Assembly (NCBI GenBank): GCA_020859645.1
Contig: JAJBVU010000035.1
Coordinates: 1-5,194 of the forward strand
DNA from: Eubacterium sp.
GTDB taxonomy: Bacteria > Bacillota > Clostridia > Lachnospirales > CAG-274
Length of the DNA stretch: 5,194 nt
Reading direction: 5' to 3'
The notes beneath the pieces were generated by a model. The model ran no database searches and had not been told where the DNA came from. It worked only from the letters and a program-made list of their open reading frames with translations. Below are positions 1 through 5,194 of the stretch, piece by piece. Each line of letters opens with the position of its first letter. Positions within the stretch are counted from its first letter, which is position 1. The translations under genes and the position numbers were made by a program.

Positions 1-1
1 T

Positions 2-73
2 TTAATAAATCATAAATGCTTTTTGATCTTTATAGGCGCAACAAGACTTTACAGAAAAGTATTTGGCGGATAA
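2..73 (+). CDS. Possible 3' end of an upstream gene (partial)
   Basis: A reading frame is open from the left edge to a TAA at 71-73 and encodes about 23 residues ending in ATRLYRKVFGG. The stop lies 21 bases before the glycosyltransferase start, a spacing normal for an operon. The basic, aromatic tail resembles the C-termini of many glycosyltransferases in such loci, but this is too short to identify a family. The other two forward frames stop at 13-15 or immediately, so the upstream gene could equally end in frame 1 at 13-15. Whether this frame is coding cannot be settled from the window. Confidence 0.4.
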   Translation, partial: LINHKCFLIFIGATRLYRKVFGG

Positions 74-82
74 CAGCCATTT

Positions 83-87
83 CGGAG
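83..87 (+). promoter_or_regulatory. Ribosome binding site of the glycosyltransferase
   Basis: CGGAG stands 7 bases before the ATG at 95. It decides the start: the next in-frame ATG (134, residue 14) has no comparable purine-rich site in front of it. Confidence 0.7.
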
Positions 88-94
88 AAAAATT

Positions 95-1255
95 ATGGTT
101 TATTTAGCTTTAAAAAAATTAATTAAGCTTTCCATGAGAGCGGCTTTCGGCTTGGCTGCTGCGGTGAGACTGGCTTTTTCGGGAAAAAGCGCACATATAA
201 GCGAAGAAGAAGCTTTTAAAAAGCTTTGCGAAGCCTATCCCTACAAAGAAATTTCTGTCAGCGGAGAAAGCGTTGTTTCCCCCGAATATGATTTGCAGAT
301 TATAGTTCCTGCCTATAATGCCGAAAAATATATTGAAAAATGCGTTTTGGGCATTGCAGAGCAGGAAACGGGCTTTTCACTTAGGCTTGTAATAATTGAT
401 GACGGATCATCTGACAAAACCGGAGAAATTTTGAAAAGGCTGTTGAAGGATTTTAACGGGGGCAGGCTTAAAAATGCCGGAGGGCTTAAATCCTTTGAGG
501 TTATTCACCGTCAAAACGGAGGAGCCGCTGCCGCAAGAAACGAGGGTCTTGAAAAAATTCTCGGCAGATATGTTATGTTTTGCGACGCCGACGATGTTTT
601 GGCTCAAGGAGCTGTCGAAAGGCTTATGAAGGCGGCAATATCCTCGGGCTCCGACATAGCAGAGGGCAGTATTTCAGCGGTAGACGAAAAGGGGAAGGTC
701 TGCGACAGGTTTATACATAAAAGGGGTGAGCTTTCGCCTATGGAGCTTTTCGGCTATCCCTTCGGAAAGGTTTTCAAAGCAGAGCTTTTGAAAAACATAA
801 GGTTTCCGGAAGGGTACTGGTTTGAGGACTCTGTTTTCAAATACTGCGTTTATCCCTTTGCGAAAAAGTGTATAGGTTTAGATGAGATAGTCTATTCATA
901 TTTGAGAAATTACGGCGGAGTGTCAAAGCAAAGCCTTAAATCCCCCAGAGCCGTCACTACATTTTATTTAACAGCGGCTTTGTGGCAGTATATGGCTGAA
1001 AGAACCGAAGATTTTTCTATGGAAATAAGAAAACAGCTTCTCCATCAGCTTGCTGTAAACTACAGAAGAACCTATCTTTTAGGCGATGAAATCAACATTT
1101 ACGGCTTTTTCTATGTGAGAGAAAGCTATCTTGCTTTCAGCGGCAGAGGGGGCTTTAAGGGTCTGCCGGTTTTATACAGACTGCTTGACAGGGCAGTAGT
1201 CAAGGGCGACTTTAAAAGCTATAAGCTTTTGTGCCGAAAAGAGTTATACTTATAA
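95..1255 (+). CDS. Family 2 glycosyltransferase (GT-A fold)
   Basis: A 386-residue enzyme that probably transfers a sugar from a nucleotide-sugar donor to a growing surface glycan at the cytoplasmic face of the membrane. The GT2 domain covers about residues 67-270. Visible motifs are IIVPAYNAEKYI (69-80), the nucleotide-binding IIDDGSSD (100-107), NGGAAAARNEG (141-151), the metal-binding CDADD (163-167), and the acidic pair in WFEDSVF (E244, D245), where the catalytic base of such enzymes usually lies. VYSYLRNYGGVS (266-277) matches a segment common after the GT-A domain. Residues 280-386 form a polar, mostly helical tail without clear membrane spans. The N-terminus is unusual: about 66 residues precede the first GT2 strand, and residues 1-30 are hydrophobic with spaced Lys and Arg, suggesting a membrane-associated amphipathic helix. 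The flippase gene follows after 36 bases, so the two probably share a transcript. Donor, acceptor and linkage cannot be read from the sequence. Confidence 0.93.
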   Translation: MVYLALKKLIKLSMRAAFGLAAAVRLAFSGKSAHISEEEAFKKLCEAYPYKEISVSGESVVSPEYDLQIIVPAYNAEKYIEKCVLGIAEQETGFSLRLVIIDDGSSDKTGEILKRLLKDFNGGRLKNAGGLKSFEVIHRQNGGAAAARNEGLEKILGRYVMFCDADDVLAQGAVERLMKAAISSGSDIAEGSISAVDEKGKVCDRFIHKRGELSPMELFGYPFGKVFKAELLKNIRFPEGYWFEDSVFKYCVYPFAKKCIGLDEIVYSYLRNYGGVSKQSLKSPRAVTTFYLTAALWQYMAERTEDFSMEIRKQLLHQLAVNYRRTYLLGDEINIYGFFYVRESYLAFSGRGGFKGLPVLYRLLDRAVVKGDFKSYKLLCRKELYL

Positions 1256-1275
1256 AACAGTTTCAAAATTTTTTC

Positions 1276-1282
1276 GGAAGGA
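1276..1282 (+). promoter_or_regulatory. Ribosome binding site of the flippase
   Basis: GGAAGGA lies 9 bases before the ATG at 1292 and is a strong Shine-Dalgarno match. The 36-base gap after the glycosyltransferase stop shows no hairpin or evident promoter, which supports co-transcription. Confidence 0.75.
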
Positions 1283-1291
1283 AAAATAACA

Positions 1292-2839
1292 ATGAAAGAG
1301 CATACCGAACACGTTAGAGTTAAAAAAAGTATTAAAAATTTATTGTATGGAAGCATTTCTCAGTTTATGAAGTCATTTTTGGGCTTTTTGGTGAGAATTG
1401 TTCTTGTAAGAACTTTGGGGCTGCAGGCGGCAAGCTTAAACGGTCTTTTCACCGAGGTTATTACAATGCTTTCTTTGGCTGAAATGGGCGTAGGTCAGGC
1501 AATAGTATATAATCTTTACGTGCCTCTTCGTGAAAACGATGAAAAAAAGCTGACGGAGCTTATGAATCTTTTTAAAACAGCCTACAGAATTGTTGCCTTT
1601 GCTATTTTGGCTATAGGTCTTGCTTTAACGCCCTTTATTCACCTGCTTATAAACAAGGTTGAAATCGATATGGGCTATTTAAGGCTTATTTACATATTGT
1701 TTTTGGTTCAGACTGCCTCATCCTATCTGTTTTCTTATAAGCAGTCTCTTTTGAATGCAGACCAAAAATACTACCTTGTTTCAAAATATTCTCTTTATGT
1801 GAGAACGGCTTTCAGCTTTGCCAGCGTGGCATTTTTGCTTATTACAAAAAACTATATTGTTTATCTGCTTATTCAAATAGCCATGAACTTAGCCACAAAT
1901 ATAGTAATTTCAATGATTGCGGACAGGCTCTATCCCTTCCTTAACAAAAAGGGAACACTGCCCAAAGAGGAGCGGAAAAGCGTTCTATCCAACGTTAAGC
2001 ACCTTTTTATAGGCTCGCTTTCCGCAAAAATTACAAACTCAACAGACAACATTCTTATTTCGCTTTTAGTAGGCACCTTAAGCATAGGGGCTTATTCATC
2101 ATATACATTAATCATTAATTCAATGACAAGAATTTTGGAACAGCTTAGTTCAGCTACTATGGGAAGCATAGGCAATTTAATGGCTGAAGGCGATAAGGAA
2201 TATATGGACGTGGTGCTTAAAAGGCTGACCTTCATAAATTTTTGTCCGGCTATGATTGGTGCGGTTGTGTTTTTGTGTACCTCAACCCCTTTGGTTTGGC
2301 TTATGTTCGGAAAGATTTATGTTATGAAGGTTCCCGTTGTTTATATGTGTTCCTTCAACTTTTTCCTGCTTATTTTAAGAAATCCCCTGTGGCAGGTTAT
2401 GAAGGTATCCGGGCTTTTTGCTAAAGATAAAAACACATCTATTGCCGGAAGTGCCGTAAATCTTGTTGTATCTGTAATTTTCGGAATGAAACTGGGTATT
2501 TTTGGTATTCTTTTGGGAACAACCTGTACACACGTAATTCAAATGGTATTAAAATCAAGAATACTTTACAGAGAATATTTAGGTTTTTCGGGTAAAAGCT
2601 TTAATTTGCAGCTTGTAAAATACAGTTTTTGCTGCGGCTTTTCGCTTTTGGCAGTAGGGGCTGTCTGCAGCAAAATCGACTTAAGCCATTTGTATACTGC
2701 CTTTTTTGTAAGAGGCTCCGTTTCCTTTGTGCTTGTGACTCTGATTATATGTGTGATTTTCGGCAGAACAGACGAGTTTAAATATGCCCTTGAAACAGGG
2801 AAGGGAATGCTGTTAAAGTTTATTCCTCATAAAAAATAA
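1292..2839 (+). CDS. Polysaccharide flippase, MOP superfamily (Wzx/PST-like)
   Basis: A 515-residue integral membrane protein that probably moves lipid-linked oligosaccharide units from the inner to the outer face of the cytoplasmic membrane. Reading hydrophobicity by eye gives about 14 spans, near residues 21-39, 49-72, 98-120, 128-150, 168-185, 187-210, 236-260, 264-284, 314-340, 346-368, 383-401, 403-420, 441-462 and 466-490, as expected for this family, and the length is normal. The basic N-terminus (VRVKKSIKN) runs straight into the first span. The stretch AKITNSTDNILIS (245-257), followed by GAYSSYTLI (266-274), resembles a conserved part of the middle of oligosaccharide flippases in Firmicutes. 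The pairing with a glycosyltransferase supports a surface-glycan role over the drug/sodium antiporter branch (MATE) or the lipid II flippase MurJ. The transported glycan is unknown, so no wzx symbol is given. A terminator follows 22 bases after the stop. Confidence 0.92.
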   Translation: MKEHTEHVRVKKSIKNLLYGSISQFMKSFLGFLVRIVLVRTLGLQAASLNGLFTEVITMLSLAEMGVGQAIVYNLYVPLRENDEKKLTELMNLFKTAYRIVAFAILAIGLALTPFIHLLINKVEIDMGYLRLIYILFLVQTASSYLFSYKQSLLNADQKYYLVSKYSLYVRTAFSFASVAFLLITKNYIVYLLIQIAMNLATNIVISMIADRLYPFLNKKGTLPKEERKSVLSNVKHLFIGSLSAKITNSTDNILISLLVGTLSIGAYSSYTLIINSMTRILEQLSSATMGSIGNLMAEGDKEYMDVVLKRLTFINFCPAMIGAVVFLCTSTPLVWLMFGKIYVMKVPVVYMCSFNFFLLILRNPLWQVMKVSGLFAKDKNTSIAGSAVNLVVSVIFGMKLGIFGILLGTTCTHVIQMVLKSRILYREYLGFSGKSFNLQLVKYSFCCGFSLLAVGAVCSKIDLSHLYTAFFVRGSVSFVLVTLIICVIFGRTDEFKYALETGKGMLLKFIPHKK

Positions 2840-2860
2840 AAATATTTTTTGATACAATAA

Positions 2861-2885
2861 AGACCGCCGAATAAACAGGCGGTCT
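2861..2885. terminator. Bidirectional Rho-independent terminator
   Basis: AGACCGCC (2861-2868) pairs perfectly with GGCGGTCT (2878-2885) around a 9-base loop. On the + strand the stem is followed by GTTTTTGG, with five T at 2887-2891, ending the flippase transcript. Read on the - strand the stem is followed by TTTATTGTATC, a weaker U-rich tail that could end the galK-galM transcript. The position between two converging stop codons fits a shared terminator. It is likely stronger in the + direction. Confidence 0.86.
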
Positions 2886-2905
2886 GTTTTTGGTTTCTAA
2901 GAAAG

Positions 2906-3904
2906 TTATTTGACAGAAAATTTATAAACGGTTTTTTGTATGTATTTATCCCCGGGGTAAAGAACAGGTGAGGGGAAGCCGGGCTGATTTACGGCGTTTG
3001 GAAAGTGCTGTGCTTCTATGCAGAAACCGCTTGAATTTCCATAAGACGAACCCTTTTTGCCCTTTCTTTCGGTCAGCAGCCCCGAGGTATAGAGCTGAGC
3101 CCCTTCCATATTTGTTTCAAAGGTCATATTTATGCCGGTTTTGGGGCAGTATGCGTTTACAGATGGCTTTCCGTCATTTTTCAAAACATAGTTGCAGTCA
3201 AGTCCTTTGGGAAGATCCTTAAGGCGTTCGCCTAAAGAAATCGGGCTTCTCAGGTCAAAGGGCGTTCCCTCTAATGAGCAGATTTCCCCTGTGGGAATAT
3301 TTTCAGCGTCGGATGGTGTGAAAAAGCCGGAATTTACGCTGACGATGTGGCCGAAAATTTTGCCCTCGCCCGACAAATTAAAATAGGTGTGGTTTGTAAA
3401 ATTTACAGGGGTCGCCTTATCTGTAACAGCTGAATATTCTATAATAAGTGCACTGTCCTTAAGTGTATAGGTTACCTCAGCCTTAAGATTTCCGGGGAAG
3501 CCCCCTTCGCCGTCTTTAGAGACTGCTTTAAAGGTGACGCAGTTTTCACCTGTTTTAAAATCCCAAAGGCGCATATAAAGCCCGGCGCTTCCGCTGTGGT
3601 TGCAGTTATTTCCCTCATTTTTTTCAAGAAAATACTCTTTTCTGTCAATTGAAAATTTTGCACCTCTAATTCTGTTGGCGCAGGGACCTACAATAGCCCC
3701 CATACAGCCGTCATTTTTTACATATTCCTCCAAAGTGTCATAGCCCAAAGCTATATCTGTCATTCCGCCCGGCTTGTTGGGCACAAAAAGTGAACGAACC
3801 GAGGCTCCGTAGGGGATAAACTCAGCCTTAAGACCGCCGTTTGTTATTTCAATTAAAGGCACTTCTGTTTTATCTATCGTTCCGAAGGGTTTTATATTAA
3901 TCAT
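2906..3904 (-). CDS. galM: Aldose 1-epimerase (mutarotase)
   Basis: A 332-residue cytoplasmic enzyme of the galactose mutarotase family, of normal length. It interconverts beta- and alpha-D-galactose (also glucose), supplying the alpha anomer that galactokinase uses. The catalytic set can be placed by comparison with Lactococcus lactis GalM: R78 in GPCANRIRG (73-81), H103 in NCNHSG, H172 in FTNHTYFNLSG (169-179, proposed acid), D236 in KGLDCNY, and E297 in CIEAQHFPNA (proposed base). The usual GRxANRI is GPCANRI here, but the substrate-binding arginine is the later one and is retained, and the Lactococcus enzyme also has GP at this place. No signal peptide is visible. The start is supported by a GGGAG site 9 bases upstream and the 21-base gap after galK, so the two genes are probably one operon. 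Broader aldose specificity within the family cannot be excluded, but the galK neighbour favours galactose. Confidence 0.94.
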   Translation of the reverse strand: MINIKPFGTIDKTEVPLIEITNGGLKAEFIPYGASVRSLFVPNKPGGMTDIALGYDTLEEYVKNDGCMGAIVGPCANRIRGAKFSIDRKEYFLEKNEGNNCNHSGSAGLYMRLWDFKTGENCVTFKAVSKDGEGGFPGNLKAEVTYTLKDSALIIEYSAVTDKATPVNFTNHTYFNLSGEGKIFGHIVSVNSGFFTPSDAENIPTGEICSLEGTPFDLRSPISLGERLKDLPKGLDCNYVLKNDGKPSVNAYCPKTGINMTFETNMEGAQLYTSGLLTERKGKKGSSYGNSSGFCIEAQHFPNAVNQPGFPSPVLYPGDKYIQKTVYKFSVK

Positions 3905-3913
3905 ATCCTACAT

Positions 3914-3918
3914 CTCCC
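3914..3918 (-). promoter_or_regulatory. Ribosome binding site of galM
   Basis: On the - strand GGGAG stands 9 bases before the galM ATG (complement of 3902-3904), within the 21-base gap after galK. There is no room for a separate promoter there, so galM translation probably depends on the galK transcript. Confidence 0.7.
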
Positions 3919-3925
3919 TATGTAA

Positions 3926-5194
3926 TCACAAAACCTTAATTCCGCCGCAGCCTCTGACATTTACCACCCGACAGCTGTCTTTTCCGAAAACAGCTTCATA
4001 GCCTGTTTTAAACTCCGAAACCATATCGGTGGGAACAAATGCCTGAGCGGTTCCCCCGAAGCCGCCGCCGTGAACTCTGACAGCGCCCCTTCCCCCTAAT
4101 AGCCTTTCCGCAATACCTATTGCCACCATAAGCTCTTGGTTTTTGACCTGCCCCGTAGGCACAACATTCTGAAGATACATAGCTGAGGAAACTCCGGAAG
4201 CCCTTACAAGCTTCAAAAAGCCTTCAAAATCGTCTTTCTTAAGTGCTTCTGCTTCTAAAATTGCCTTTTTGTTGTCCTCAAAATAGTGCATAGCTCTTAA
4301 AACAGCCCTGTCGCCTGCTGATTTTCTTAAATCCGGCAAAGCCTTATAAAAGTCGGCTTCGTCTACGTCTCTTAAGGCTGTTTTTCCGAAATACTTGCTT
4401 ATGCGTCCCATTTCATTTGTTATTGAAGCATATTCGTTTGTCAAATCGGCGTGATCGGCCTTTGAATTTAAAATGCAAAGCACATAGCCCTCACCCTTAA
4501 GGTCAAGCTCGCCTTTTTGAACCTTTGGCGCTTTGGGGTCGAAAAAGTCTATGGCGCAGACGCCGCCAACAGCACTGGCAGTCTGATCCATAAGTCCCGA
4601 TGGCTTTCCGAAAAATACATTTTCGGCATAACCCCCTATTTTCGCTACGTCAACGGGGGAAGCCTTATCGCCGAAAAACAGGCTGTTTATAATTGTTCCT
4701 ATCAAAACCTCAAAGGCTGCCGAGGAGCTTAAGCCGCTGCCGCCCGGTACGTCTGAAATAACGTAGGCGTCAAAGCCCTTATTGCCGAAGTCACAGCCTA
4801 AATTGTGAAAGCCGGAAGCCATGCCTCTTATAAGTGCCTTTGTAGAGTTGTTTTCGCTTTTTTTAGGCTCAAGGTCGGAAAGGGCAACCTTGCAGAAGGA
4901 ACGACCCTCTGACTTAAGACGAATAAGCCCTGCCTTGTTGGGCTTAACCGCCGCTAAAATATCAAGGTCAACGCTTGCGGCTAAAACGCAGCCGTGCTGG
5001 TGGTCGGTGTGGTTTCCGCCGATTTCCGTTCTGCCCGGTGCGCTGAAAATGCTTTCCGCTTCATAGCCGAAAAAATCCTTAAAGCTTTTAATAAGCCCCG
5101 TATATCTTGCCCTTGCTTCTTCAAGGCGTGCTTCTCCGTAAAGCCCTGTGAGCTTTTCATCTAAACCGCCTTGTTTTATTGTTTGAATTAAATC
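3926..5194 (-). CDS. galK: Galactokinase, 5' end beyond the window
   Basis: A GHMP-family kinase that probably phosphorylates alpha-D-galactose with ATP to galactose 1-phosphate, the committing Leloir step. The frame is open to the right edge, giving 422 visible residues; the start codon is outside but probably near, since galactokinases run about 390-430 residues. In visible numbering: the galactokinase signature GRTEIGGNHTDHQHG (54-68), the GHMP ATP-binding loop DVPGGSGLSSSAAFE (148-162), GLMDQ with the expected catalytic Asp at 203, RAMHYFEDNKKA corresponding to the conserved RARHVxxEN region, and the C-terminal HGGGFGG (375-381). The internal ATG at 4822 is not the start, because it would drop the signature. 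Two things are unusual: about 50 residues precede the signature, against about 25 in E. coli GalK, and the GEHTDY sugar-binding core reads GNHTDH. R55, H62 and D64 are kept. Another GHMP sugar kinase is possible, but the adjoining galM favours galactose. Confidence 0.92.
   Translation of the reverse strand, partial: DLIQTIKQGGLDEKLTGLYGEARLEEARARYTGLIKSFKDFFGYEAESIFSAPGRTEIGGNHTDHQHGCVLAASVDLDILAAVKPNKAGLIRLKSEGRSFCKVALSDLEPKKSENNSTKALIRGMASGFHNLGCDFGNKGFDAYVISDVPGGSGLSSSAAFEVLIGTIINSLFFGDKASPVDVAKIGGYAENVFFGKPSGLMDQTASAVGGVCAIDFFDPKAPKVQKGELDLKGEGYVLCILNSKADHADLTNEYASITNEMGRISKYFGKTALRDVDEADFYKALPDLRKSAGDRAVLRAMHYFEDNKKAILEAEALKKDDFEGFLKLVRASGVSSAMYLQNVVPTGQVKNQELMVAIGIAERLLGGRGAVRVHGGGFGGTAQAFVPTDMVSEFKTGYEAVFGKDSCRVVNVRGCGGIKVL

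Noticed and set aside
23..51. Promoter-like TTGATC, 17 bases, ACTTTA ahead of the glycosyltransferase
   Set aside because: The -10 box is poor, and such matches are common by chance in AT-rich DNA. The sequence may also be coding for the upstream gene.
407..607. - strand frame inside the glycosyltransferase gene
   Set aside because: It is antisense to the core GT2 motifs; the conservation of that region is explained by the enzyme.
2242..2424. Out-of-frame + strand frame inside the flippase gene
   Set aside because: It overlaps membrane-span coding sequence in another frame; its Cys/Tyr/Phe-rich composition is what a shifted hydrophobic gene yields.
2838..2849. AAAAATATTTTT palindrome after the flippase stop
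   Set aside because: It is a pure AT palindrome too weak and short to act as a terminator; the GC-rich hairpin just after it explains termination.
2968..3386. Two + strand open frames (2968-3222 and 3192-3386) opposite galM
   Set aside because: They lie wholly antisense to a well-conserved galM, have no supporting ribosome binding site that I can see, and give compositionally odd proteins with no recognisable domain.
3472..3663. Second - strand frame overlapping galM
   Set aside because: It is an out-of-frame shadow of galM residues around 81-144, with no start signal or family resemblance.
4517..5066. Two + strand open frames (4517-4732 and 4821-5066) opposite galK
   Set aside because: They mirror galK coding sequence and encode low-complexity Arg/Ser/Leu-rich peptides without any recognisable family.

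Overview
The window looks like part of the chromosome of a Gram-positive anaerobe of the Clostridia (Firmicutes). This is inferred from the moderately AT-rich coding style, the GGAG/AGGA-type ribosome binding sites, the tight gene packing, and a galactokinase signature (GRTEIGGNHTDHQHG) of a kind I associate with clostridial proteins. I cannot assign a genus.

Left half, + strand (1-2839): the end of a cell-surface polysaccharide locus. A possible 3' end of an upstream gene (stop at 71-73) is followed by a family 2 glycosyltransferase (95-1255) and a multi-spanning oligosaccharide flippase of the MOP/Wzx-like type (1292-2839). They are co-directional with short gaps and good ribosome binding sites, so they are probably co-transcribed. 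The likely division of labour is that the glycosyltransferase adds a sugar to a lipid-linked glycan at the inner face of the membrane and the flippase carries the finished unit across.

Centre (2840-2905): a 66-base gap between two converging genes. It holds an 8-bp GC-rich hairpin with T-rich sequence on both sides, which looks like a shared bidirectional Rho-independent terminator.

Right half, - strand (2906-5194): a galactose-entry module. Galactokinase (galK, start codon beyond the right edge) is followed after 21 bases by aldose 1-epimerase (galM). GalM interconverts beta- and alpha-D-galactose, and GalK phosphorylates the alpha form to galactose 1-phosphate, the first steps of the Leloir pathway. 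galT and galE are not in the window. The two halves are separate transcription units; a link through UDP-galactose supply to the polysaccharide is possible but unproven.

The two points of most interest are the divergent sugar-binding motif of the galactokinase and the long N-terminal extension of the glycosyltransferase. I found no CRISPR array, RNA gene, mobile element, defence system or other undescribed system. No gene-free stretch exceeds 94 bases.
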